Shown here piece by piece: positions 1-8,854 of a stretch of 64,000 bases of DNA. Positions within the stretch are counted from its first letter, which is position 1; the number at the start of each line of letters is the position of its first letter. Source of the stretch: Endobugula sp965214375 (GTDB taxonomy: Bacteria; Pseudomonadota; Gammaproteobacteria; Pseudomonadales; Cellvibrionaceae); the NCBI GenBank assembly GCA_965214375.1, contig OZ243947.1:186001-250000 (forward strand). Reading direction: 5' to 3'. The position numbers were made by a program, and so were the translations under genes. The notes beneath the pieces were generated by a model. The model did not search any database, was not told the origin of the DNA, and saw only the letters and a list, made by a program, of their open reading frames with translations.

Positions 1-2094
1 ATCAGGGGTGTGTTGCTCTTGAGTATTTTCAACAGTGGCTTCTACGCGTTCACCACGCTGGCGTTGTCGATTACGTGGTTTACGATTGGCCGGGCGTTTC
101 TCGGGACGATTATCTTTTTGTTCGGTGTTTTCTGTTGCATTATTTTCATTGCCGGCAACGTCAACATTATTGTTTTGTTGTTCATTGCGTCCTTTACGAT
201 TACGACGCCGGTTACGCCCTTTTTCAGTATTGCGATTTTCAGTGTTTTGCTCACCGCTTGCAGCCGTTTGCTTATCTGCCGTTTTATTCCTGTCGTTAGT
301 GCGCTTGTTCTGATTGTTTTGATTATTACCACGGCGATTGTTGTTGCGACCACGTCTGTTTTGAGGCTTACGATTATTATTTTTTCGGCCTTTGGTATTT
401 TTCTTTTTGGGAGCGGGTGTTAGTAATTCTCCCAGAGCTTTAAGTAGTCGAGATAGCAAACCAGGTTTTTTGGGTTCTTTAGACACTGGGGCAGGTTCTG
501 CCGGAGGTAACTGCTGCACGGCAGGTTTTGCTAACGGTAGTGGCTTTTTATCGGGTGCTTCAAGAGAATTATCTTCTGCATTACCAGTAATTTTATAACT
601 GGTTTCAAAGCCTTCTGTGGCATCGTCGCGTAAGCGTTGTACTTCATAATGCGGTGTGACCATCTCAGCATTGGGTACGATGACAATACGCGTATCATTG
701 GCTATTTCGATGGCGCCAATGGCACGACGTTTCTCGTTCAGAAGATAAGTCGCGACTTTTACAGGCGTAATCGCGCGAATCTCAGCACTGCGTTCTTTCT
801 GAGCTTCTTCTTGTACTAAACGTAGAATAGATAATGCAATCGATTTTGTAGAACGAATCGTACCTTGACCATTACAGCGCGGACAGATTTTAGAGGTGGT
901 TTCACCCAGTGAAGGACGTAAGCGCTGACGCGACATTTCCAATAGTCCAAAGCGTGAAATTTTACCGACCTGAACACGGGCACGATCCATTCCTAGGGCT
1001 TTTTGCATACGCTCTTCCACTGCACGCTGGTTACGTACGGGTTGCATATCGATAAAGTCAATAACAATCAGCCCGCCAATATCACGTAAGCGTAGCTGGC
1101 GCGCAATTTCATCAGCGGCCTCAAGATTGGTTTGTAGTGCGGTCTCTTCGATATCACCACCTTTCGTTGCGCGCGCCGAGTTAATGTCGACGGCGACTAA
1201 TGCTTCGGTGACATCGATGACAATTGAGCCACCTGACGGTAGTTTTACTTCGCGCTCATAGGCGGTTTCGATTTGGCCTTCAATTTGGTAGCGGTTAAAT
1301 AAAGGCGTTTCATCACTATAGCTTTTGACCTTGCTTCTATAGTTCGGCATAACCTGTTGTACAAAAGCACTGGCAAGATTGTAGGTGTCGGCGTGGTCAA
1401 CAATAACTTCGCCAACGTCCGGGCGTAGATAATCGCGTATCGCTCGAATAATGACATTGCTGTCTTGGAACAAAAAGTGGGGTGGTGAAGCCTTGTCTGA
1501 CTCCTCTTTAATGGAGGTCCATAGCTGTAGCAGATAGTTGAGATCCCACTGCAATTCTTCAGCCGTACGGCCGATACCTGCGGTACGTACGATCACGCTC
1601 ATCCCCTTGGGCACATCGATTTGTGACAGTGTTTTCCTCAAATCATTGCGCTCATCACCTTCAATACGACGAGAGATGCCGCCGCCGCGAGGATTGTTGG
1701 GCATTAATACCATGTAGCGCCCGGCAAGGCTGATAAAGGTGGTGAGTGCAGCCCCTTTATTACCACGCTCTTCTTTATCAACCTGAATAATGACTTCAGT
1801 GCCTTCCTTGATAACATCTTTAATTTTGATGCGGCCTTCAATATCTTTGGGCTGTTTGGTGAAGTATTCTCGGGAGATTTCTTTGAGGGGAAGGAAACCA
1901 TGTCGTTCGGCTCCATAATCGACAAAGGCGGCTTCGAGGCTGGGCTCGATGCGGGTAATTTTACCTTTGTAGATATTGGCTTTCTTTTGTTCGCGAGTGC
2001 GGTTTTCAATATCCAGATCGTAGAGCCACTGTCCATCAACCAAGGCAACGCGAAGTTCTTCAGGTTGTGTGGCATTAATAAGCATTCTTTTCAT
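1..2094 (-). CDS. rne: Ribonuclease E, N-terminal part (3' end beyond window)
   Basis: RNase E is the endonuclease that starts mRNA decay and matures 5S rRNA and tRNAs; it acts at the inner membrane as the degradosome scaffold. The reverse-strand frame begins MKRMLINATQPEELRVALVDG, then an S1 RNA-binding domain (about residues 35-120), the RNase H-like/DNase I-like catalytic core with the metal-binding IVIDFID region near residue 345, and the zinc-link CPRCNGQG near residue 405. After about residue 520 the protein becomes a low-complexity Arg/Asn/Gln-rich tail, the usual disordered scaffold. The window ends after 698 codons while the frame is still open, so the end is missing. It is divergent from rluC, as in Pseudomonas and E. 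coli. Arginine-rich frames on the opposite strand are shadows of this tail. Confidence 0.97.
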   Translation of the reverse strand, partial: MKRMLINATQPEELRVALVDGQWLYDLDIENRTREQKKANIYKGKITRIEPSLEAAFVDYGAERHGFLPLKEISREYFTKQPKDIEGRIKIKDVIKEGTEVIIQVDKEERGNKGAALTTFISLAGRYMVLMPNNPRGGGISRRIEGDERNDLRKTLSQIDVPKGMSVIVRTAGIGRTAEELQWDLNYLLQLWTSIKEESDKASPPHFLFQDSNVIIRAIRDYLRPDVGEVIVDHADTYNLASAFVQQVMPNYRSKVKSYSDETPLFNRYQIEGQIETAYEREVKLPSGGSIVIDVTEALVAVDINSARATKGGDIEETALQTNLEAADEIARQLRLRDIGGLIVIDFIDMQPVRNQRAVEERMQKALGMDRARVQVGKISRFGLLEMSRQRLRPSLGETTSKICPRCNGQGTIRSTKSIALSILRLVQEEAQKERSAEIRAITPVKVATYLLNEKRRAIGAIEIANDTRIVIVPNAEMVTPHYEVQRLRDDATEGFETSYKITGNAEDNSLEAPDKKPLPLAKPAVQQLPPAEPAPVSKEPKKPGLLSRLLKALGELLTPAPKKKNTKGRKNNNRKPQNRRGRNNNRRGNNQNNQNKRTNDRNKTADKQTAASGEQNTENRNTEKGRNRRRNRKGRNEQQNNNVDVAGNENNATENTEQKDNRPEKRPANRKPRNRQRQRGERVEATVENTQEQHTPD

Positions 2095-2663
2095 AGCATG
2101 GGTCCTGTCTATTTACAGACAACAATGTACTGATTGCTATGAAAAAGAATAAAAATAAAGAAGAAGCGAACAACAAAGGGAGCTTCCCTTTAGTTCGGAA
2201 TATATAAGGGCTGATGTCCAGAATATTTATCCGGAGTAATGTATGTTGCCCAATAACTTGTTGTTGTCGTTGATATCTCGGTTGTTTTGTTATCAGCGAC
2301 CAGTCTTACGACTGTTAAAAATCTTCTCTATCAGGGTATATTACCCAACCCGTACACATTATGGGTTTTCTATTTTTCACAGCAGTTGTTTACGTTTGGT
2401 TCAATGAACTGCAGTGCAATTGTTTGTCATCAATTCAATATTTCATATGTTATATAGTGTCGTGGTATTTCCTCAAACCGACATCTTTGTCTGGCCGAGA
2501 ACCTCTTTTACGTATGTAGCGCTTCAGACTTTAGACAGTATGACAGTCGGAAACCAAAATCGAACTATTTCCTCAGTTTAGCAGCTAATAACCACAATCT
2601 CAATGTGTATAATGTAGGTGTCTTGCTGACCACTGTGTGTATTAAGCTGTTATCATTGCCACT
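2095..2663. other. 569-bp intergenic region between divergent rne and rluC
   Basis: No convincing coding region is visible. It must hold the promoters and 5' leaders of rne (leftward) and rluC (rightward). A perfect TATAAT at 2608-2613 could be a rightward -10 box for rluC, but no good -35 box lies at the right distance. In enterobacteria a long rne leader mediates RNase E autoregulation; the length of this gap would allow the same, but I see no specific conserved structure. Confidence 0.5.
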
Positions 2664-3632
2664 ATGAATACCAATCAATCACTTTCTGCGGTCCAATTTG
2701 TTGAGATCGATGCTGCAAATGTCGGTCAAAGAATTGATAATTTTTTGCTCACCCATTTAAAAGGTGTCCCTAAATCACGTATTTACCGCATACTACGCAA
2801 AGGGGAAGTGCGTGTTAATAAGGGGCGTATTAAGCCGGAATATAAGCTTCGTGATGGTGATAAGGTGCGTATCCCTCCTATCAGAGTGAGCGAAAGAGAA
2901 GCTCCTCCACAGCCAGGTAAACCATTACGGGATCTGTTGGAAGCTTCGGTATTGTTTGAGAATGATGATGTACTGGTGATCAATAAACCTTCTGGTTTAG
3001 CTGTACATGGAGGCAGTGGCATTAGTTTGGGGTTGATTGAAAGTCTGCGCCAGATAAAGGAACAACAGCAGTTTTTGGAGTTAGTACACCGCCTTGATTG
3101 TGAAACATCGGGTTGTATTATGGCCGCTAAAAAACGCAGTAGTTTACGTTTTATTCAACAAGAGCTTCGCGAAGGGCGCATTAATAAGGTTTATCATGCG
3201 CTGGTAGAGGGGCGCTGGCCGAACCGTAAACAGATTATTAAAGTTCCTCTGGTGAAAAACCAGTTGTCGAGTGGTGAGCGTATAGTCCGTGTTGCTACAG
3301 AAAAGACGGAAGGCGCAAAAACAGCACTCACAGAGTACCGTGTGGTCAATCGCTATAAAGACTGTACCTTGGTTGAGGCAAAACCTATTACTGGTAGAAC
3401 CCATCAAATACGGGTGCATTGCCAGTCAGTGGGTTGCCCGATTATTGGTGATGACAAATACGGCCAACAGCAGATTAATAAACAGTACGGTAAGAAAGGG
3501 ATAAAGCGTTTGTTTCTTCATGCTTGTCAATTGTCATTTACCTTGCCAGATGGTCAGCTTGTTACCGTGAACGCCCCATTAAGCGACGATTTACAGCGGG
3601 GGTTGAAAGGTTTGTATGCAGAATCAATATAA
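2664..3632 (+). CDS. rluC: 23S rRNA pseudouridine synthase RluC
   Basis: Isomerises uridines 955, 2504 and 2580 (E. coli numbering) of 23S rRNA to pseudouridine. The 322-residue length matches the family. An N-terminal S4 RNA-binding domain (about residues 20-75, with SRIYRILRKGEVRVNKGR) is followed by the RluA-type catalytic domain. The catalytic motif reads HRLDCETSG near residue 135; the catalytic Asp is present, but the next residue is Cys where RluC usually has Arg or Lys. The GRTHQIRVH motif is intact. It stands divergent from rne, the classical location, and its stop codon overlaps the start of the next gene, so the two are probably co-transcribed. Confidence 0.95.
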   Translation: MNTNQSLSAVQFVEIDAANVGQRIDNFLLTHLKGVPKSRIYRILRKGEVRVNKGRIKPEYKLRDGDKVRIPPIRVSEREAPPQPGKPLRDLLEASVLFENDDVLVINKPSGLAVHGGSGISLGLIESLRQIKEQQQFLELVHRLDCETSGCIMAAKKRSSLRFIQQELREGRINKVYHALVEGRWPNRKQIIKVPLVKNQLSSGERIVRVATEKTEGAKTALTEYRVVNRYKDCTLVEAKPITGRTHQIRVHCQSVGCPIIGDDKYGQQQINKQYGKKGIKRLFLHACQLSFTLPDGQLVTVNAPLSDDLQRGLKGLYAESI

Positions 3633-4066
3633 TGTTGTTGATATTTGATTGGGATGGTACGTTAAGTGATTCATCCCCCAAAATTATTCGCTGTGTTCAG
3701 GAGGCAGCGAACGGATATATTATGACAGTTGCTACGGGTAAAAGCCGTCGTGGCTTAAACAGGGTTTTACAAAATCTCGGGTTGGAAAACTTTTTTCATG
3801 GTTCTCGTTGTGCAGACGAAACAGCATCCAAGCCACATCCATTAATGCTCACCGAACTATTAGAGGAGTGGGATACTCCACCTGCGCGAGCCATTATGGT
3901 GGGAGATACAGAATCTGATATGGAAATGGCGCAAAAAGCGGAGGTACATCGTGTGGCGGTGAGCTATGGTGCCCATGAGGTTGATCGTCTACTAAAATAC
4001 CAGCCTCGTTTGGTGGTCAATGCTTTTTCCGAATTTTTAAACTGGATAGATAAAATTGATGAATAG
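3632..4066 (+). CDS. HAD-superfamily hydrolase lacking its cap domain
   Basis: Gph-like HAD phosphatase normally of about 215-225 residues; here only 144. All four HAD motifs are present: DWDGTLSDS (Asp6, Asp8), Thr35 in VATGKS, Lys67 in SKPHP, and GDTESD (Asp92, Asp96). The helical cap domain that family members carry between motif I and motif II is gone: the helix CVQEAA runs straight into NGYIMTVATGKS. The reading frame stays open across the junction (about 3705-3715), so this is an in-frame deletion of roughly 75 residues. The start is the ATG overlapping the rluC stop (TAATG). Without the cap the active site is open and substrate selection is probably lost or changed; it may be a decaying gene whose frame has survived. 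Substrate unknown. Confidence 0.8.
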   Translation: MLLIFDWDGTLSDSSPKIIRCVQEAANGYIMTVATGKSRRGLNRVLQNLGLENFFHGSRCADETASKPHPLMLTELLEEWDTPPARAIMVGDTESDMEMAQKAEVHRVAVSYGAHEVDRLLKYQPRLVVNAFSEFLNWIDKIDE

Positions 4067-4085
4067 GTAAAAGAGGATATCAGTA

Positions 4086-5066
4086 ATGGGATGGTTTACG
4101 CGCAAAGATGATATTGATCCAAATAGCGAACATCGTGATTGGCAATTGGTATCGGCTATTGCTCAGGAGTCACTGAAAGAGCAAAAACGCTCTCGCCGTT
4201 GGGGAATTTTCTTTAAATTATTTGCCGCGACTTATTTTGTGATTTTGCTGGTCGGTATTTTTTCACATGGGCAGGTTAGCAGCTATGACCTTTCTCGCCC
4301 CCATGCTGCCCTAGTAACTGTAGAAGGTGTTATTGCGGCTGATCAGCCAGCGAATGCCAACGATATTATTGTGGCTTTACGGTCAGCTTTTTCCAGTGAG
4401 TATTCAACCGGTGTTATTCTTGCCATTAATAGCCCGGGCGGTAGTCCCGTACAATCGGGTTATATTTATGATGAAATCAAGCGCCTCCAATCTACTTATC
4501 CTGAAAAAGTGTTATATGCAGTCATTAGTGATTTAGGGGCTTCTGCGGCTTATTATATTGCTGCCGCAACTGACGAAATTTATGCGGATAAAGCCAGTCT
4601 GGTGGGCTCTATTGGTGTCACTGCATCCGGTTTTGGTTTTGTTGATTTGTTAGAAAAGCTAGGAGTTGAGCGTCGCACCTATAGCAGCGGTGAACATAAA
4701 GGTTTTCTGGATCCGTTTCTCCCTCAAAAAGAAGATGAAGCACAATTTTGGCAGCAGGTGCTATCATCAACACACCAACAGTTTATTCGTGCGGTGGAAG
4801 AAGGCCGCGGTGAGCGTTTGGTTAACGATAATAAGCTGTTTAGTGGCCTTATTTGGAATGGGGAACAAGCGTTGGATACAGGCTTGATTGATGGCTTGGG
4901 CAGTGCTGCTTATGTCGCCAGAGAGTTAATTGGTCAGGAAGAAATTTATGACTACACGGTTAAACCTACACCTTTTGAAGAATTTTCGGAAAGGTTTGGC
5001 ATGTCTGTTGGTCATGGTATAGCCGCATTTGTGCATAAGCTGTCGCTCAACATCAACATTGAATAA
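4086..5066 (+). CDS. sppA: Signal peptide peptidase SppA (36K type)
   Basis: Membrane-anchored serine protease of family S49 that degrades cleaved signal peptides; it acts on the periplasmic face of the inner membrane. The 326-residue protein has one N-terminal membrane segment (about 42-62) and a single S49 domain. The oxyanion-region motif INSPGGSP, the nucleophile Ser in SDLGASAAYY and the general-base Lys in YSSGEHKGFLDPF are all visible. It follows the HAD gene by 19 bp, the usual order rluC-HAD-sppA in Pseudomonas relatives. The start ATG is preceded by an AAAGAGGAT ribosome-binding site. Confidence 0.93.
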   Translation: MGWFTRKDDIDPNSEHRDWQLVSAIAQESLKEQKRSRRWGIFFKLFAATYFVILLVGIFSHGQVSSYDLSRPHAALVTVEGVIAADQPANANDIIVALRSAFSSEYSTGVILAINSPGGSPVQSGYIYDEIKRLQSTYPEKVLYAVISDLGASAAYYIAAATDEIYADKASLVGSIGVTASGFGFVDLLEKLGVERRTYSSGEHKGFLDPFLPQKEDEAQFWQQVLSSTHQQFIRAVEEGRGERLVNDNKLFSGLIWNGEQALDTGLIDGLGSAAYVARELIGQEEIYDYTVKPTPFEEFSERFGMSVGHGIAAFVHKLSLNINIE

Positions 5067-5117
5067 TGAACTATTGATATGATCGTTTGTCTACGCACTA
5101 CACTGTACATGTAGGTT

Positions 5118-5722
5118 ATGTTTATGTCTCGCTCTATGTCTCGTCGTAACTTCCTAAAAACCGCTGCTGTGGGTTCTGCTGGTTTATGTTTTCCTTGGGC
5201 AAATACAGTTAATACTCATGGAAACCGTGGTATTCTCGGACAAACGGCCCCTGAGCTTTCATACCTTATTGGATAAATGGTCAAGGTAAAGAAACCTCTG
5301 CTTTTTCCGTTGCCGCTAATCGTGGTAACTGGGTGTATTTAAAATTTTTTCAGGAGTGGTGCCCTGCGTGCCATTCCATTGGTTTTCCCAATTTGCAAAA
5401 ATTAACTAAGGAATTTGCTGATAGTGACAATATTGTTGACGCAGTAATACAAACGACGTTTGAAGGGCACTCCTATAATACCGTAGAATCCTTGCGTAAG
5501 AACCAGTTGCGTTATCAGTTGGATCTTCCTTTTGGACATGATGCGGGGAATGTGAATTTGCCATCAGCAAATTCAGCACACTATCCATCAATCATGCTGT
5601 CGTATCGTACAGGCGGTACACCTTGGGTCACCGTTATTGATCCTGAAGGTGTTGTGGTGTTTGATGGTTTTCATATTAATATCGATAATTTTATTCAGTA
5701 CTTGAAGGAACAAAAGGTATAA
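5118..5722 (+). pseudogene. Tat-signal thioredoxin-fold (TlpA/AhpC-like) protein, frameshifted
   Basis: The 5' frame starts at ATG 5118 and gives a twin-arginine signal: SMSRRNFLKTAAVGSAG, typical of exported redox proteins. It then reads GQTAPELS, the start of a redoxin fold, and meets TAA after GGA near 5271. The rest of the protein continues in another frame from about 5270 (WINGQGKETSAFSV), through the redox motif WCPACHS and PWVTVIDPEG, to the stop at 5722. One small indel at about 5262-5270 explains the break. Both halves together give about 200 residues, a normal length for an exported TlpA-like thiol oxidoreductase. As it stands the exported product would stop before the CPAC active site. 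The next gene encodes another thioredoxin-like protein, so the two may have formed a redox pair. Confidence 0.8.
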
Positions 5723-5726
5723 AGCT

Positions 5727-6182
5727 ATGGCGAAAAAGCGTAAACAGGCAAAACAACATAACCGAAAAAAAACAGTGAACTGGCGTCAGTGGATAAAAAA
5801 CACCATTATTGGCTCAGTTTTTTTAGCACTAATAGGCACTGCAGTTGCTCTTCACAGTAAAGTGCGTGAGGGTGAAAGGGATGTTTCTGTGATTGGTAAT
5901 GGAACGCCCACTGTTGTACAAATACATGATCCCAATTGCCAGTTATGCCTTCGTTTGAAGAGTAATTTGGATAGTGTAAAGGGTGAGTTTAAAGATAACA
6001 TTCAGTTTAAAACGGTGAATATTGCCGCTTCAAAAGGAAGAAACTTTGCTGCTAAATACCGAGTGCCTCATGTTACCTTATTGTTTTTTGATAAAAGAGG
6101 TGAGCGAGTGAATACCTTGCAGGGAGTCACTCCTAAAGAAGAAATTCGTACGGCATTAAATGCTCTGGAAAAGCGACGCTAG
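5727..6182 (+). CDS. Membrane-anchored thioredoxin-like protein
   Basis: 151 residues: a very basic N-terminal tail (KKRKQAKQHNRKK), one membrane segment (about 25-43), then a thioredoxin-like domain facing the periplasm. A CxxC pair is seen at Cys71/Cys74 in DPNCQLCLRL, and a likely cis-proline in YRVPHVTLLFF. The fold therefore suggests thiol-disulfide exchange or electron transfer to an extracytoplasmic partner. It lies 4 bp after the frameshifted Tat-type thioredoxin gene and is probably in the same operon. The exact family is not recognised; the thioredoxin assignment rests on the motif pattern only. Confidence 0.7.
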   Translation: MAKKRKQAKQHNRKKTVNWRQWIKNTIIGSVFLALIGTAVALHSKVREGERDVSVIGNGTPTVVQIHDPNCQLCLRLKSNLDSVKGEFKDNIQFKTVNIAASKGRNFAAKYRVPHVTLLFFDKRGERVNTLQGVTPKEEIRTALNALEKRR

Positions 6183-6205
6183 TGGTGCTTAGCCGCTAGT
6201 GATGC

Positions 6206-6805
6206 TTAAAATGCCAAGGGCTCTATGCCTTCATGGCGCAGCATCTTACAAAGTTCAATCAGCGGTAAGCCAATTAAACTGTTTGGGTCTTTTCCCTGAA
6301 ATTGCTTAACTAACGTAATCCCTAGGCCTTCCGACTTAAAACTGCCAGCGCAGTTATACGGTTGTTCTTTCTTCAGATAGCTTTCAATTTGTGCTGTCGT
6401 TAAATCAAGAAACTCCACTTCATAGGGGCAAATAGCCAGTTGCTTTTGCTGAGTGTGTGCATTTAACAAGCACAAGCTGGTTAAAAAAGTCACCAAGCGG
6501 CCACTACACTGTTGCAGTTGTTGCACAGCATTTTCATGTGAGTGGGGCTTGGTAATGATATTACCATCAAGTACAGCCACCTGATCAGAACCAATAATCA
6601 GTCCCCGTGGGTAAGCCGTCTGCAATACAGCCGCTTTTTCAAAGGCTAAACGCGTAACCAATGCGTCGGGGGTTTCCTCTGGTTGGTGTGACTCGTCGAT
6701 GTCGGGGCTTTGATGCTCACAGGGTAGCCCCAGTTTTTCGAGTATTTGGCGTCGATAGGGTGAGCTGGAAGCCAGTATGATCTGTGGCAGGTTTGTGTCA
6801 GACAT
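6206..6805 (-). CDS. yceF: Maf-family nucleotide pyrophosphatase YceF
   Basis: Maf/HAM1-fold house-cleaning enzyme; the YceF subgroup hydrolyses 7-methyl-GTP to the monophosphate and pyrophosphate. The 199-residue protein begins MSDTNLPQIILASSSPYRR, the characteristic Maf start with the phosphate-binding SSSPYRR, followed by DIDE, IIGSDQVA and the C-terminal IGLPL motif. I chose this start because the in-frame upstream extension (48 residues) is not family-like and would run into the yceD promoter region. The gene is divergent from yceD-rpmF, as in E. coli and Pseudomonas. Confidence 0.92.
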   Translation of the reverse strand: MSDTNLPQIILASSSPYRRQILEKLGLPCEHQSPDIDESHQPEETPDALVTRLAFEKAAVLQTAYPRGLIIGSDQVAVLDGNIITKPHSHENAVQQLQQCSGRLVTFLTSLCLLNAHTQQKQLAICPYEVEFLDLTTAQIESYLKKEQPYNCAGSFKSEGLGITLVKQFQGKDPNSLIGLPLIELCKMLRHEGIEPLAF

Positions 6806-6987
6806 AGTGAGTAAAATAGCGTATTTAGTGCGATATATGGCAAGTTGATAGCAAACGGCCGCCATCTTAGCATCAACCTGTATAAAAAGTGATTTTTTTG
6901 CAGATAATCTGCGATTATTTTTGACAGAAGCGGTACAACTCCCTATCATTGCGCGCCTGTATTTGGAGACCCCGTTTGGAGGCCACT

Positions 6988-7542
6988 TTGAGCGAGTGCT
7001 TACCGCGGCAAATTGATCCTCGTAAGTTTGCCCAGCAGGCCATTAAAGTTAAAGGTTGGGTTCCTTTAGGTGAATTGCAGCGTCTGTGTGATGTCTTGCC
7101 TTCATCAGAAGGCCATATCAATGCTGATTTAGCGTTTGGCAGAACCGAACAGGGTTTGTTAAAAGTCTCTGGTGTTGTTGAGGCAAGCGTACAAAATATT
7201 TGCCAGCGTTGTTTAGCTAATACACCAGTGAAACTGGACTGTCAGCTTGATTTGGCTATTATTTGGTCTGAAGAAGAGGCTGTGCAGCTTCCAAAAAGTG
7301 TAGATCCTTGGGTTGTTGGGGAAGGTTCGACAGATATTTATCAGGTGATTGAGGATGAATTATTACTCAGTTTGCCAATAGTGTCGTACTGCGATTATGA
7401 CTGTGTTCCAGCTGCGTACTTTTCCAGTGGTGAGGCGGAAGTAGAAGCATTAACAAAACAACCAGCAAACCCATTTAAGGTATTAGAGTCATTAAAAAAC
7501 CAGTTATCTGATACAAATGACGCTAATAGAGATAAAGATTAA
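6988..7542 (+). CDS. yceD: DUF177 / YceD, 23S rRNA accumulation protein
   Basis: DUF177 family, linked in bacteria and plants to 23S rRNA accumulation and always found next to rpmF. The most likely start is TTG 6988, preceded at good spacing by GGAGG, giving 184 residues beginning SECLPRQIDPRKFAQ as in Pseudomonas YceD; an in-frame TTG at 6949 is possible but less family-like. The CQRCLA motif, typical of the family and perhaps metal-binding, is present, as are the acidic central WSEEEA and the CDYDC stretch. rpmF follows after 25 bp in the same operon. Confidence 0.88.
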   Translation: MSECLPRQIDPRKFAQQAIKVKGWVPLGELQRLCDVLPSSEGHINADLAFGRTEQGLLKVSGVVEASVQNICQRCLANTPVKLDCQLDLAIIWSEEEAVQLPKSVDPWVVGEGSTDIYQVIEDELLLSLPIVSYCDYDCVPAAYFSSGEAEVEALTKQPANPFKVLESLKNQLSDTNDANRDKD

Positions 7543-7567
7543 AGGTATTATTTAGTAGGAGTCCATT

Positions 7568-7756
7568 ATGGCTGTACAAAAGAGCAAAAAGACCCGTTCA
7601 AGACGTGGTATGCGTCGCTCTCATGATGCATTAAATGCAAAACCGGCATTAACGGTAGACCCAACGACAGGTGAAAAACATCTGCGTCACCATGTGAGCC
7701 CTGACGGCTTCTATCGTGGTGAAAAAGTGATTGAAACAGCAGGTGATGCTGAGTAA
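7568..7756 (+). CDS. rpmF: 50S ribosomal protein L32
   Basis: 62-residue L32, starting MAVQKSKKTRSRRGMRRSHD as in other gammaproteobacteria, with the later HVSPDGFYRG stretch. This form lacks the zinc-binding cysteines (C- type). It has a strong ribosome-binding site (TAGGAG) and follows yceD. In Pseudomonas relatives plsX comes next; here fabD follows after 129 bp and no plsX is seen. Confidence 0.97.
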   Translation: MAVQKSKKTRSRRGMRRSHDALNAKPALTVDPTTGEKHLRHHVSPDGFYRGEKVIETAGDAE

Positions 7757-7885
7757 TTTTTGCGGATAAGCCCCTTATACTGCATCAATAAGCACTATAC
7801 AGGGCTTTATGCTTCCAGCCTGATATTCCTACTCCCCCGGCATAGTTCTTACCTATAATTACAAAGTCCACCATAGAGATTATAT

Positions 7886-8821
7886 ATGACAGCTCACTCA
7901 GAATTAGCATTTGTTTTTCCCGGACAAGGTTCACAACAGCAGGGCATGTTGGCGGAGCTTGCGACGAGTTACCCGGTAGTACAAAGCACCTTTGCCGACG
8001 CTTCTGAGGTGCTGGGTTATGATTTATGGGAGCTCTGTCAGCACGGCCCACAAGAAGCCATGAATATGACGGAGAAAACGCAACCCTTATTATTGACTTC
8101 CAGCGTTGCTATCTGGCGTGTATGGCAGCAGTCGGGAGGTGCTCAACCTGTGTTGATGGCTGGACATAGTCTGGGCGAATGGTCAGCCTTGGTCTGTTCT
8201 GGTGTGGTTGAATTTAAGGATGCCGTTAAGTTGGTGCAATTGCGTGGTAAATATATGCAAGAATCAGTTCCGGCGGGCGTTGGGACGATGGCTGCAATCA
8301 TTGGTCTTGATGATGACGCTATTATTGCCGCTTGTGAAGAGGCGCAGGAAGGTGAAGAAGTCAGCGCGGTTAATTTCAATTCTCCAGGGCAAGTGGTCAT
8401 TGCAGGTAATGTGGGTGCGGTTGACCGCGCTATTGCACTATGTAAGGAAAAGGGGGCTAAAAAAGCGGTACCTTTGGCGGTGAGCGCCCCGTTTCATTCG
8501 GCGCTGCTGCGTCCGGCGGCGGACCGTTTGGCTGAAGATTTGGCCGATATCACCTTTTCTGAACCGCAGATTCCAGTTGTACATAATGTGAATGCACAAA
8601 CAGAGAATGATCCTGAGGCTATCAAGCAATTGATGATTGAACAAATCTATCATGCTGTATTGTGGGTGGATTGTGTTAAAGCGCTGTCAGGGCAAGGGGT
8701 ATCACAGATGGTTGAATGTGGTCCTGGTAAAGTGCTCTGTGGGCTTATTAAGCGTATCGATCGTTCGGTCACGACAGCACAGATGGACACATCCGAAAGT
8801 GTGCAAGCGCTACTGGCCTAA
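7886..8821 (+). CDS. fabD: Malonyl-CoA:ACP transacylase
   Basis: Transfers malonyl from CoA to acyl carrier protein to supply two-carbon units for fatty-acid elongation in the cytoplasm. The 311 residues show FPGQGSQQQGM at the N-terminus, the nucleophile Ser in GHSLGEWSAL (about residue 92) and the catalytic His in SAPFHSALL (about residue 200). It heads the fabD-fabG-acpP-fabF block. The start ATG follows an AGAGATTATAT stretch with a modest ribosome-binding site. Confidence 0.96.
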   Translation: MTAHSELAFVFPGQGSQQQGMLAELATSYPVVQSTFADASEVLGYDLWELCQHGPQEAMNMTEKTQPLLLTSSVAIWRVWQQSGGAQPVLMAGHSLGEWSALVCSGVVEFKDAVKLVQLRGKYMQESVPAGVGTMAAIIGLDDDAIIAACEEAQEGEEVSAVNFNSPGQVVIAGNVGAVDRAIALCKEKGAKKAVPLAVSAPFHSALLRPAADRLAEDLADITFSEPQIPVVHNVNAQTENDPEAIKQLMIEQIYHAVLWVDCVKALSGQGVSQMVECGPGKVLCGLIKRIDRSVTTAQMDTSESVQALLA

Positions 8822-8854
8822 TGATTAACAATTAAAAATAACAGGAAGCAAAAA

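Noticed and set aside
35..598. Arg/Ser/Val-rich forward-strand frames in the first 600 bp
   Set aside because: They are antisense shadows of the repetitive C-terminal tail of RNase E and have no family resemblance.
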